Below are positions 22,570 through 33,019 of a stretch of DNA of 64,000 bases, in pieces. The notes under the pieces are model-generated. The model ran no database searches. It worked only from the letters and a program-made list of their open reading frames with translations, and was not told where the DNA came from. Both the position numbers and the translations under genes were made by a program. Where the stretch lies: the NCBI GenBank assembly GCA_963556195.1, contig OY744520.1, positions 2,094,001 through 2,158,000 of the forward strand, written 5' to 3'. Each line of letters starts with the position of its first letter. Position 1 is the stretch's first letter. The stretch comes from Sepiola atlantica. Its lineage: Eukaryota > Mollusca > Cephalopoda > Sepiida > Sepiolidae.

Positions 22570-22970
22570 AATTCAATCTGTACATCTAGCAAGAAAATGA
22601 TTTTTTCGAAATTGTGGCTTACAAATCGACTCAGTCTCAGTCTTTGGTTCCTCCTTTTAAAATATTCACAGCAAGAATTTGTTTTCTACCACAACGAAAG
22701 ACGAGTTTTCATTCTCCTTCCATGTACATAGCGTCAGGTGGAATTTCCATGGACAAAGTTTGTTTACAAAAGCTTCTCATTAATGGTAAACATTAACGCG
22801 GGATGGCTTCTCTGGTAATTACAACTTGGTGGTCTTCAAATACAATGCCAACAAATACTTGTGACGTGTCATAAAACGCAGTTCAAAGAATGAATCAATG
22901 TTAGTAGTCCCGTGGTGTTCCTCGTCTTTCGGGTGGCGTCTCGAGTTGTTATTGGCCTTGATGAGTGAGG
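22570..22970 (+). mobile_element. CR1/L2-like LINE, C-terminal fragment (family B)
   Basis: Frames across 22610-22860 give SLVPPFKIFTARICFLPQ, then a Leu-Thr-Arg-Asp-Gly-Phe block and NLVVFKYNANKYL. Together these form the C-terminal W-x-x-L ... CF/GF ... Y-N-L-x-x-F-K signature of this LINE group. The same order is found at 29.45-29.78 kb, 43.46-44.0 kb and, on the minus strand, 55.46-55.78 kb. Frameshifts are present. Confidence 0.6.
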
Positions 22971-23146
22971 AACTTAATAGAAAAAAACTGAAGGCGTGAT
23001 CAGATAGAAGAACAAAGAAACAACAGAGGAATCCATACAGAGGTGTTGATTACATTTTCTTGGTAGTCTAGTTTATGTTTAATTAGTTGTTATGGTTATG
23101 TGATATTGTTTACAACCACAAGCACACACACATCCATAGATATATA

Positions 23147-23149
<3 letters not shown>

Positions 23150-23183
<34 letters not shown>
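23150..23183. repeat. (TA)n tract at left end of DNA transposon
   Basis: The TA repeat runs directly into TTAGGGTAGG, the left terminus of the element below. The last TA may be the target-site duplication. Confidence 0.9.
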
Positions 23184-23184
<1 letters not shown>

Positions 23185-23636
23185 GGTAGGTCGATTTTAC
23201 ACTTTTTTTTAAATATTAAAAAAGGCACGTACCGAAAGTTGTATATAGACCTATTAAATACTCATGCAAAAAATTAGATAACAAACTTCAGCGGTTTTTT
23301 GAGCGTTTGGTATCAAAGATCGTAGACAAGAATATACTGAAAATTCCTCGATTTTGCAAGATTTGCTTGAATACTGGTGTGAAAACCAAATAATTTGTGC
23401 ATTTAAAATAAGCAAATGTCCTTTTATTTTATAAAAATGATATTAATTAAAAAAATCTTCAAATTGAAAATTTGCCCCCCCCCCTCATTTTCAGTATCTG
23501 CTTTTTTAAACTACCTTTTAACGTTATGAATTAAACAGTAATATTTGAATACCTAAAAAAATGATTTTTTTCTGTTATAAGTGAAAATATAACAAGCAAA
23601 GAAATAAGGAAAAACCTAACACTATTTTAATGGAGC

Positions 23637-25065
23637 TTAATATTGAGAGTCAAATTGCTCCATATAAGACCCCTTAGACAAACATGCTGGTCTCAATTTC
23701 TGACTCAAAACTTTGGCTGTAATGTGTTGATGCCTTGCTTCAAAACCATATACAGTTTGTGAAGCTTCTGTTATTAACTTAACTGCCCGTTCCACGCCCT
23801 GAGAATGCCAAAAATGCAGCATAATTTAAAATCTATTAATTGTGTCCAATGTGTGGCATTAAAATTTATAGGTAGTATTCTTTTTAATCTTTTTCTGGTT
23901 GACTCCTCACTCCTGAAAGAACAAATTAATTAATTGAATTATTAAAAAATTCTAATCTGTACTGCTTTAATAACTATGGTGAAATTAGATAAAATCTTTA
24001 AAAATCATTCTATAAATTGGAATAAATAATTGAGTCAGAAATATATGAATAAATATTACTTACCTAATGGCCAAAATTCTTTTTAAAGCTTCTTCTCTTA
24101 CTTCGATCTCTTCAGATTTAACCATGGAATATAGAAAGTTTTCAAGCAGTAAACAAAATGTATTACCTTGTATATTTCTAAATGTGATATCTTGGATTTC
24201 CTGAGGCTGCTCCTTAATCCTCTGGGTCATATTAAAAATGTGCACTTGCTGATTGTGGAATTTACTATTTCTTTTAATTTCAAACCAAGAAGTGGCATAC
24301 ACATTTACAATAAAATGTACTACATAGTGTAGTTTTGTTGTGTGCCTTTGTGGGTATGCACCACGAGCCCATAAACACATGAGCCTGATGGCCAAAGTTA
24401 ACCATCTTGCTTGGTTTAAAGGACCAATTTTCCAGGAGGTATATCTAGAGTCAACCTTACTTCTAGAAATACCTACTGTGTATTCATAAAGGGGTCTTTG
24501 GTCAAAACTAAGATCATGTATTTCATCAATTTTAAAAATTGACTCTAGAGGATTGCTAATAGTGGAAAATGATATTTGGGGTAAATCATGGCAATCATTT
24601 GAGCATAATTTCCCCAGAGGGCCACTGAATGTTGTAGGGCTCTTTGCGCAAACATCTATGTTTTTAAAAAGGGCTCTGAAAGGTAGTTCATTATGATGCA
24701 AAGAGCAACCAATTGTGTGAAGATTTTTAAAAAGTTTTTTTTCTAAAATTGCAACCATTCCACCTTAGCAACCTGTGTTGGTATTAGTGTTGTCAACAAG
24801 TATAGCCTTGATACTGTTCTCACTGTGGAATTCATGCAAAACATCCACCACTTGATCTGCATGAACAGCACCTGTTGCACCACTATTAGGAAGAACTCTG
24901 TGCCAGATATTTACTTTCACATGGTGTTTCTTTTGTAAAAGTTAAATGGTGTTCTGGTCCCTTAGTTTTTTTCATAATTCTCTGTCTATTTTCATCCACA
25001 ATTTCCTTATACATCAATGTGTCCTTATCCATTCTCCCATCAACTCCAATACATATATTTTTAGA
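23637..25065 (-). pseudogene. Transposase-like protein with CxxH motif, broken, intron-containing
   Basis: Read on the minus strand from 25065. The block ICIGVDGRMDKD (about 25020-25055) is followed, after a frameshift near 24905, by KAILVDNTNTNTGC (24770-24810). A stop follows at 24765-24767, then 232 open codons from 24758 with IGCSLHHNELPFRA (about 24680-24720) and KIGPLNQARWLTLAIRLM near 24400. Exon 2 begins at 23912 and includes INFNATHWTQLIDF. After one more frameshift it ends with SQGVERAVKLITEASQ (23720-23790). Acidic residues in two N-terminal blocks followed by Cys-x2-His resemble RNase-H-fold transposases with a C-x2-H insertion. I recall related uncharacterised proteins in hydra, aphids and cephalopods, but cannot confirm the family. 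The N-terminus is missing beyond the SINE array. Confidence 0.6.
23913..24063 (-). other. 151-bp GT-AG intron in the transposase-like gene
   Basis: On the minus strand, exon 1 ends ...GCCATTAG and is followed by GTAAGT. The acceptor is TTTGTTCTTTCAG followed by GAGTGAGG. Splicing keeps the reading frame (Ile-Arg-Ser-Glu-Glu) and removes an immediate stop codon. The pyrimidine tract and donor match the metazoan consensus well. This explains the apparent stop at 24060. Confidence 0.7.
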
Positions 25066-25790
25066 GGGGTAAAAACCCCTGGCCGAAATAGTTTTATTTA
25101 TCTACCTCCAACAAGGTAAGTGGGATTAGATAAGCCTGCGCTATAGAGGTGAGCACTCTGGCCATTAAAAAATTGACTGGGCAGCCCCGTCGGCATTCCC
25201 CTGTAGGGGCGTCTCAGACGGTTAGCAATAAACTTACTCCTCCCCAAAGAGGGAAGGCAAAGCCTGGGAGGGTGCACCTCCTAGAATTGCACAGTACGGA
25301 CAAGCCCCAATAGACGGGCGTAAATGCAGACCCAAAGGCCCAGACGATACCGATTTATTTGGTGGGGTAAAAACCCCTGGCTGAACTAGATTTTATTTAT
25401 CTATCTCCAACAAGGTAAGATTGACACAAGGTCAGGAAAGTGGGATGAGAAAGCCAGTGCTCGTGAGGTGAGCACTCTGGCAATTTAAAAATTGCCTGGG
25501 CAGCTCCGTCGACATTCCCCGGTAGGGCCGCCTCAGACAGTAAGCAATAAACTTACTCCTCCCCAAAGAGGGAAGGCAAAACCTGGGAGGTGCACCTCCT
25601 AGAACTGCACAGGACGGACAAGCCCCAATAGACGTGCGTGAATCCAGACCCAAAGACCCGGACGATACCGGTTTATTTGGTGGGGTAAAAAACCCTGGCT
25701 GAACTAGTTTTTATTTATCTAACTCCCACAAGGTAAGGTGTGACAAAAGGTCGGGAAAGTTGGATTAGATAAGCCAGCGCTCGACAATTC
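25066..25790 (-). mobile_element. Tandem array of SINE monomers (headless U2-SINE family)
   Basis: On the minus strand there is a 3' fragment (25790-25683) followed by two near-complete monomers (25682-25363, about 320 bp, and 25362-25066, about 297 bp). The junctions contain GGGGTTTTTACCCC after an A-rich GATAAATAAAA tail. The last monomer lacks a short segment near its 3' end, explaining the period difference. The array interrupts the transposase-like gene, so it inserted after, or amplified within, the DNA transposon. Confidence 0.8.
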
Positions 25791-26256
25791 AATATATATT
25801 TGTGATAATTACATTTGTAAACACAGAATCAACACGTGAATTCAAATTCGCTCGTTGAATTTTCAACCGGTGAATACCATAAAAAATATCCAATAAATAA
25901 AACGCCTATGTAAATAAATAATTATTTATATATAAAATTAAATATTATAGTGTTTTATTCCTTTTTAATTTGAATATGTACATTTAATTTCTTAAGAAAA
26001 GGAATAATAAACTTTAAAATATTTATTATTAAGTAATGTATTACTTTTTTTTGTTAAAACCCGGGTTTAATTTAAGGCGACACTTCTGCCGGTGACATCT
26101 AGGCTGTGAGAAAAAATCTCGATTTATTTGATCTTAAAGTTGCAATGCTCAAATAAATACAAAGTTTTGAAGAAAAATATTTCTTGTGGTAACTTTTGAC
26201 ATTATTTGGCAACTTTCTCCGAGTGCGATAATTTACAGTTTCAAAATCGACCTCCC

Positions 26257-26257
<1 letters not shown>

Positions 26258-26340
<83 letters not shown>
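26258..26340. repeat. (TA)n tract at right end of DNA transposon
   Basis: A TA repeat with one TTTA interruption begins directly at the right terminus of the element. Confidence 0.95.
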
Positions 26341-26344
26341 CAAT

Positions 26345-26640
26345 AATATTTTTATAAATAAATATTAATTATTTAAATACCTAGAGACATCGATGTTTCA
26401 TGCTAACGCAATCTTCAGTCTAGGAACTAATTCTCGACGGTCGGGGATCTTATCCATACGGCCATGGCCAATTAGTTAGTAAATATAGAGGAACCTTAAC
26501 TGTAAATAGCGAAAATCGGCGGCTATTTACCAGGCAGTTAGAGTGATCTACGAAACGGCGTTCGGATCGTGCATATAGCTATTTGTACTGCTTGTTATTA
26601 AAGCTACTCGAAAGTGCCCAGCCTTTGTGGGAGGGGGATA
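26345..26640 (-). repeat. Possible PLE 3' tail (minus strand)
   Basis: On the minus strand the block CTGAAGATTGCGTTAGCATGAAACATC, split over 26390-26416, resembles the terminal sequence of PLE or related elements, followed by A/T-rich sequence and (TA)n. No coding part is recognised. Confidence 0.35.
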
Positions 26641-26664
26641 TATATATATATTTATATATATATA

Positions 26665-26709
<45 letters not shown>

Positions 26710-26752
26710 GTATGTATATATATATTTATATATATATATATTTATGTATAAT
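26637..26752. repeat. (TA)n/(TTTA) microsatellite
   Basis: A TA repeat with recurring TTTA and TTTATG interruptions. Confidence 0.95.
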
Positions 26753-26849
26753 AAATCAATGTTAAATGTATATATTTTAATATATCTTTTATTTATTTTC
26801 TTTTTGTTGACGTCTAAGAATATCAGATGTCTCTTATGCATAAAAATGA

Positions 26850-27198
26850 ACACGTTTTACTTAAAAGGAGGACAACACTTTCGGCCGCGATCCTTCGGCC
26901 TTCGTCAGTGTAATGAGGGCTTATGTGTGTAGGGTGAGAGGGTAATGGTGATAGAATAGGGAAAAAGGGTGGGAAAGCCAGTTAAATGGTGAAAAAAACA
27001 GGAGTTTTCACTAATAGCTGAGAGTCAAGTGGTCATAAACATGATTCAAATGTACCCGAACATGAATGAATGTAAATAAATGAATATATATATAGATACA
27101 ATAGTGAACCTGTGTTTATAAATACCCACACAGAGACACATCAGCACGTTTACCTACGTATGTCAGTTTACCTATACACTATTGCACACACAGACATA

Positions 27199-27279
<81 letters not shown>

Positions 27280-27597
27280 ATTTGTTTGAGGGGGAATGAT
27301 TTTAGAATTAAAAAAAAAGAAGAAAATACGATTTAATGAAACATAGTAAAATAGATGTAACCCTGAGGCGCCTTTCGACCGACTACTTTTCAAGTGAAAA
27401 CGTCGGTATTTGTTTAATAAAAACGACAAATCTAAAACCAATAAATGGTATAATGAAGAAGTTCAGCAGGTGGCGGGAGGGAAAAAGAAATTTATATAAA
27501 AGGAAAAAAGGAAAAAAAAAAGAAAAAAAGGGGGGTATATTAGTGTATGCATATACATGTATAAACATATATACATAACCAAGCACAGATCAAATGA
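26850..27597 (-). repeat. PLE 3' untranslated region (minus strand)
   Basis: On the minus strand, CTGACGAAGGCCGAAGGATC (26885-26905) followed by GCGGCCGAAAGTGTT is a self-complementary GGCCGAAGG-type motif of the kind that ends PLE-like elements. It lies downstream of the GIY-YIG coding remnant at 27598-28100. A 72-bp (TA)n tract (27201-27272) and an A-rich GA tract (about 27475-27530, + strand purines) interrupt it. Confidence 0.5.
27201..27272. repeat. (TA)n microsatellite
   Basis: A pure TA tract within the PLE 3' region. Confidence 0.95.
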
Positions 27598-28495
27598 TCA
27601 CCCATCAGAAGCAAGGGAGTCGCCAAAGTTCAAAAGTCTGTGTTTTAAGTCTCTCTGTCGGCATAGAGATGGTCGTTGAGTATTGATGAAAATGACCTCG
27701 AGAATATCCAGATGAAATTTGTGACGTCCTCTATATAGAACGGATAAGTTGTCGTCTGAATAGAGATCACGGCAATTCTTTTTACTAAGCAAATGTTCAC
27801 CTATAGCTGACTCGTGTGCTTGTAGATGCGCGGATGGTGTGATGGGTTAATTTCGGCGAACACACCCTGGTATATGTTGGGAGATTCTAACCGACAATCG
27901 CTGGTAAGTCTTGCCGACATAGTCAGCATAGCACTGACATTGAAAGCGATAAATTATCAAATTAAATCAGTTGTCGGCAACACATCCTTACGAACTGAAT
28001 GGAAAGCAACACGAGTAGAAAAAGTAATGCGCATATTCGCAGCATTATAGCAATCTGTCACAGAAGATGAACTCCTATCAGCAAGTGGTTGACTACTAAA
28101 ATCCAGCCAGGGAAGCTTAAGATAAATCGGACACTTGGGGGAGGGGCAAATAATTTAGCTTTATTGAAATTATCGACCTTACGTCGGATAATATGTGCAA
28201 CGACATGTTCAGACTATCCGTTATTAACGAAAATCTCTTTAATTCTTATAAGTTCAGACTTCACTTTGCAGTCAGAACAAATCATCAGCGCGCGATGCGT
28301 CAGTGTTTTAATGAGGTTCCTCTTTCTAGATTTGGGGGCAAAAGAATCCCAACTCTAGTATAATCCCGTGAATGTAAGTTTCCTATAAATACTGCTAATG
28401 AAAGAAGAAGGAGTACGCTCAACGAGAAAGTCACGGAATGGCAACTTATTATCATTTTCCTCCCCTATAGTAAAATATAATGCAGGATGGAGGGA
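27598..28495 (-). pseudogene. Penelope-like element: RT thumb and GIY-YIG nuclease
   Basis: On the minus strand, an open frame at about 28490-28140 reads LHPALYFTIGEEND, then SSIYRKLTFTGLY and LTHRALMICSDCKV, the thumb and linker region of PLE RTs. It is followed at about 27960-27850 by CQCYADYVGKT and then RISQHIPG. Later blocks are SAIGEHLL (catalytic-type Glu kept) and, at 27700, FHLDILEVIFINTQRPSLC. This is the full GIY-YIG domain order with a C-x-C-x3-Y-V-G-K-T start. One stop (position after LTFTGLY) and at least two frameshifts break it. The 5' part is replaced by LINE sequence at 28.56 kb. Confidence 0.75.
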
Positions 28496-28559
28496 ATTTA
28501 AATGATGAAAAAAGACCTCTAATTCAACCATCATTAATGGACCCGAGGTAATTTCCTCA

Positions 28560-29780
28560 GCATCCGATGAAGCTAAACTGACTATTATTTAAAAATACTG
28601 GAGATCAGTCTCCTGTGTGTCATGAGGAACTTTTTGAATCTGTGATAAATCAAGAAGTTCTCAACCATTTCAGAAAATTCAATATACTCAGTGACACGCA
28701 ATATCGATTTCGTCCTGCAAGATCAATAGCTGATATGCTGGGTGTGATATCACAGAGGATCAATAAATCTATTGACGAGGCTTCGTTTTTAGAGCCATAG
28801 CTCTTTACATATCAAAGGGCTTTAGGAGTCTTTGCTAGCTATTGAATATCTGGAAATATATTTGCAACCATCTCTAATACATTTATAAAAGTAGTCGTCG
28901 ATAGGAAGAAGTCTGAAGCACATAGTATAGACGCCGGCGTGCTTCAAGGGTTCATTCTCGGCTCAACCCTCTTTTTTATCTTCACCAATGATCTCACAAA
29001 TTATATTCGAAGATCAATCGTCGACATTGATGCTGAGTACACAACCATCTATGGCAACATTTTGAAGAGCATTAATGACGAAAATCTTTCTCTCTCTTTA
29101 TCGACCTGGAGAACGTGATGCAATGTAGAAAAGCGTGACTAGCTACTTTTAATACATCTAAAACCAAGCTTCTCCTCTTTCCCCGCTAATGCTCGGACCC
29201 TCACTTTTCTCCAATTTAAATGAATAGCCTCCTGCTTTTATAAGCAACTAGGGCTGACCTTTACTCCAGACCTGAAATGTAATACTTGCATCAAATATGT
29301 TGCTAAGAAAGTATCTCAGTCCTGACCTGTATAAGAATCAAATACGTTATAAGATGAAGTGCTGAAAGTACTTTTCTCTTCTTTGGCAGTATACTAAATC
29401 GACTTCAAAATCTATTGTGAGTGAACTCTTCGTTTCCCTATAGCCTCTTTCATAAAGAAGAGATGTTGCTAGTCTTTCTCTACTCTATTCTTATTTTCAT
29501 GGGATGTGTTCGACTGAGTTCCAATTCGTAGTTCTCCCTTTAAAACATTTACAACAAAAACTCGTCCCTCTGCAACCAATGTTAATAATTTTATTTCTTC
29601 TCCTGTGTACTTTAAATTAAACGGAACTTCTATGAACAAAGTTCCAACCACAGAACCACCCGTCTATGGAACACAATATCACAGTGCTGCAATCCAGCTG
29701 ACTAACTAATGGTCTTTTTCAACTTTAATCTTAAAAACTTCATGTTGAGCCGTACTTTTAAATAATAACATCTGCCAAGT
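28560..29780 (+). pseudogene. CR1/L2-like LINE, RT to C-terminus
   Basis: Frames read LFESVINQEVLNHFRKFNIL, then SDTQYRFRPARSIADML (the RT QYGFRxxRST-like block), then a GVLQGFILGSTLFFIF block at about 28930-28985. Next comes a degenerate Y-A-D-D position (VDIDAEYTTIYG, where the Asp pair is lost), and then LGLTFTPDLKCNT near 29250. The C-terminal FKTFTTKTRPSAT block at about 29540-29570 matches the family B fragments elsewhere. Stops and frameshifts are frequent. RT activity would be lost from the catalytic-site changes alone. Confidence 0.7.
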
Positions 29781-29802
29781 TTCAAGCATCGTTAATAATT
29801 TT

Positions 29803-30142
29803 GAAAGTGTTGCTATGGTTATGTGAAAATATTTCTTAATAAAATTAAAATTAAAATGCATAAAATAATTAAATATTATTTCTCTTTTCTTAGTCTGAAT
29901 AAAAACATGGAATCGATTTTAAAATTCTTCATATTTATTATTAACGACATAATTTCTTCCATAATACTTTTCAAAGTGTTTTTATGGTTATGTTAAAATA
30001 CTTCTTAATTATATTTAAATTAATATGTATAAAATAATTAAATACTATTTTTCTTTTCTTAGTTGTAATAAAAACATGGAATCAGTTTTAAAAATTCCTT
30101 ATTTTTATTATTAACGAGATAATTTCTTCCATAATAATATAC
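29803..30142. repeat. Tandem duplication, unit about 170 bp
   Basis: Two diverged copies (29803-29972 and 29973-30142) share AAAGTGTT, ATGGTTATGT, AAAATAATTAAATA, AAAAACATGGAATC and AATTTCTTCCATAATA in the same order. It lies just downstream of LINE sequence and is non-coding. Confidence 0.75.
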
Positions 30143-30779
30143 GAAATCGTTCTCTAATCACTACCACTTCTTTGTTTCTTGTATGTCGTCTTAATTTATG
30201 CCATAACAAACTTAACTACTAACACATTTTATATTCTCTCTCTTTCTTTATTTTCTCCTACCCCTCTATTTCCTTATCTTTCTCTCTAGTTCCAGTTGAC
30301 ACCACAGAAATCCTAAAACGATTGGCGGAGCTGAATGTACTGTTTGACACTTTTTCGCTCTTTTTCTCCGCTTTTTGTTAACACCGCAGACACTTTTTTG
30401 TTTTTTTCTGATGTATTTCCTGCCTGTTTTTTTCAACAATCTGATTTTTTACAAATATACATGGCTTCATGTGTGTGCATTTCTCTAGTTTAAAACGAAT
30501 ATTTATATCAATCTAAAATGCCACAATATAAAATAAAATTCTTTTTTAAAAATCATATTTAAAATAAACTTAGAAATAATATACACCAGAATGCATTTTG
30601 GTTTCTTCGTTAAAAGTCATATATTTAAAGTTACGTTAATAGCTATAGCCTACAACTTCGTGTTCTCATGAGCATTTAATCTGTTTATTAAACAGTTATT
30701 TATGGCTTTTAAATTCTTAGCAAATTTTCATGTATTAAAATATGCAATCATTCTGGAAGCAATTGACATCCACACATTT
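30143..30779. other. No feature recognised
   Basis: AT-rich DNA with a T/C-rich stretch near 30225-30290. No motif or long frame. Confidence 0.5.
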
Positions 30780-30920
30780 TCTAAATCGAAATTGAAACAT
30801 CTCGCGGCACAGCTCCCAATTTAGGATGACCCTCTAAACTTTCACTCTAATTCTCAGTAGCCCTTACGTTTACAGTGACAACTTCACTTGTTTGGTGTGA
30901 AATAAGTTGAAAAAAGCATC
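30780..30920 (+). mobile_element. CR1/L2-like LINE 3' end (matches 7.86-7.97 kb)
   Basis: The segment shares CACAGCTCCCAATTT, GGATGACCC-like, ATTCTCAGTA, CCCTTACGT, TACAGTG and GGTGTGAAATA with the end of the LINE at 7765-7975. Only the last ~130 bp are retained. Confidence 0.65.
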
Positions 30921-31222
30921 ATCTTAACACACTTAGTTATAATTTTATAAAAATTATGCTTAATTAATTATTAAATAATAAAACGGATACTGTAATGTGT
31001 TTTACTTTTAAAATCATATTTTAAATGCAATACATTTTTCCTAATGAAAAAAAGTAATTTGCTATAACTAACCTTCCTAGCTTACAAAAATTGTTAGAAA
31101 CATAAATGTGAAACAAAAGCTAGACTTTGTCTTTTGGTCTATTTATTAAAAGAATAAACTGGTGTTGCAAAGTTACGTTTTTCTGAGCTCAATTTTTAAC
31201 CCAACGTATCACATTTTATCTA

Positions 31223-31263
<41 letters not shown>

Positions 31264-31471
31264 CGCTGATGTTTTGTTATTGTTTTGTTTTTGGCGATAG
31301 CGACCGGTATCTTTTTCCGTTGCATTCTTATTATTCGCTACTCTGAGCGGTTTGCATATTATTTAAAAAGATGCAGAGAAACGTATTTTAATTCTAATTC
31401 ACTCTTAATCGGATGAGTCATAAATTTTTGTATATATAGATTTTTTAATAATGAAAATCTCTTACTCTCTC

Positions 31472-31474
<3 letters not shown>
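30921..31474. other. AT-rich DNA with one (TA)n tract
   Basis: A (TA)n microsatellite lies at about 31224-31258. Otherwise no feature is recognised. Confidence 0.6.

Positions 31475-31477
<3 letters not shown>

Positions 31478-31535
<58 letters not shown>
31478..31535. repeat. (TA)n microsatellite
   Basis: A TA repeat abutting the left inverted repeat of the PLE below. Confidence 0.95.
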
Positions 31536-31540
<5 letters not shown>

Positions 31541-31664
31541 GCAATAATGAAAGGAAGACGTATTGAATTTTTCATAATTAAAAGATTTAGGGAACTTAGG
31601 GGAGTAGACTAAAAAAAAATTCCAGTCGACTAGTTTCGCCCACACTTTACAAGACTGATATCGT
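31536..31664 (-). repeat. Inverted copy of the PLE 3' end at its 5' boundary
   Basis: The reverse complement of 31536-31664 aligns along its whole length with 32828-32954. Shared blocks include CAGTCTTGTAAAGTGTGGGC, CAGTCGACTGG-like, TCCCTA and TTTTAATTATGAAAAAT. The PLE reading frame starts immediately inside it, at about 31669. Confidence 0.85.
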
Positions 31665-31668
31665 TTCC

Positions 31669-32704
31669 ATGGGGTCAGTCCTGGGACCAACGTTGGCGAA
31701 CATTTTTGTGGATTTTCATGAGAAAAAACTACTATCAGGACCCATGAAACCGTTAGTCTACTTTAGATATGTAGACGACACATTTTGCACTTTTAATAAT
31801 GAAACAGAGACAAATACATTCTTCTCCTTACTGAATAATATGCATCCCGCATTAAAGTATACATATGAAGGTGAGTGCAATTCCTCCTTAGCTTTCCTGG
31901 ATGTATTGTTGACGAAAACTCCATTCTGTTACCATACATCAATATGTCGTACCCCTACGTTTACAGGGTTGGGACTCATTCTGTCCGGGCAAGCGAAAGT
32001 TGGATCTAATTTGGACCCTAACACACAGCGCTCTCATGATCTGTTCAAAATCAAAATTGGACGAAGAAATACAAATAATTATTGATACTCTGTCCAATAA
32101 TGGCTACCCTCTGGATGTGATTAGGTCAGTCATCAATAGGAAAGTGGCCAAGTTTTCCAAGGAAAAAACTAGTACGGTGGCTAAATGTCCAATTTATATT
32201 CGTTTGCCTTGGTTAGGTACAGTAAGTGAGAAGTTCGCCAAACAAATCAGCTCAGCGGTGAAAAATTGTTATTTTTCATCTAATGTGCGGGTTGTGTTCT
32301 GTACAAAACCTCTGTTACCATCCTCTCGAAAAGACGTCCTGCACCCCCACCAGAAAAATAATGTGATTTATCTTTTTAAATGTAATTGCAGTGCCAATTA
32401 CGTGGGCCGGACGACGTTGCGATTAGGCAACAGAGTACAGCAACACATCCCCAGTAAAATCAGGAATGGAACCTTCCGGTCACGGGACGTTCTAAGAAAT
32501 ACATACAGTTCTTCGATAACTGACCACCTGATAAATAACCCGTCGTGCGCAACGAACTTTAGCACATATTCATATTCCATCTTAAGCTGTGATCACTCAT
32601 CTTATCATTTGAAAATATTGGAGACTATCCACGTACGCCTCAAGAGACCCTCCCTCTGCCAACAGAAGGTGTGTCTCTTGGAGGTGAGTGTGATTAGTCT
32701 CTAA
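31669..32704 (+). pseudogene. Penelope-like element: RT palm to GIY-YIG, one frameshift
   Basis: The frame opens at GSVLGPTLANIFVDF (RT motif B/4-like) and carries the catalytic block YFRYVDDTF at about 31765. It then reads LAFLDVLL. After a frameshift between about 31970 and 32000 it continues THSALMICSKSKLDEE, NGYPLDVI and PYIRLPWLG-like blocks. The nuclease starts at NNVIYLFKCNCSANYVGRT (about 32360-32415), keeps Arg (GNRVQQHIP) and ends KILETIHVRLKRPSLC near 32650. The Glu position reads ITDHL (Asp). The element is 5'-truncated at the palm, so motif A is absent. It is bounded by an inverted copy of its own tail. Confidence 0.85.
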
Positions 32705-32980
32705 GACACAACCTCCATTCCATATAACATCACGCTTATTTTATTCTAAATTCGAACTTTTTGTTTTTTCCCCTTCATAACATAACGCTAATTTCATTTT
32801 AAATATAAAAGTTTTTTTTAAATCTCACGATATCAGTCTTGTAAAGTGTGGGCGAAACCAGTCGACTGGCAATTTTTTTTCTCATCCCCTAAATTCCCTA
32901 GATCTTTTAATTATGAAAAATGCAACACGTCTTCCCTTAATTATTGCATTAATAAAGTTTTGTACCCCCCAACAATAATG

Positions 32981-32982
<2 letters not shown>
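32705..32982 (+). repeat. PLE 3' untranslated tail
   Basis: After the stop, about 120 bp of A/T-rich DNA leads to the 127-bp segment (32828-32954) that is repeated inverted at 31536-31664. It is followed by (TA)n. Confidence 0.75.

Positions 32983-33016
<34 letters not shown>
32983..33016. repeat. (TA)n between two convergent PLEs
   Basis: A TA repeat separating the tails of the plus-strand PLE and the minus-strand PLE. Confidence 0.95.

Positions 33017-33019
<3 letters not shown>

Larger units (their letters stand above)
23184..26257 (-). mobile_element. 3.07-kb DNA transposon with terminal inverted repeats
   Basis: The left end GGGTAGGTCGATTTT (23184-23198) is repeated inverted at the right end as AAAATCGACCTCCCC (26243-26257), with one mismatch in 15 bp. 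Both ends abut TA-repeat DNA, and TA directly flanks both termini, consistent with a TA target duplication. Between them lies one broken multi-exon gene on the minus strand and an inserted SINE array. The gene encodes a transposase-like protein with acidic motifs and a Cys-x2-His block. The superfamily is not assigned. Confidence 0.7.
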
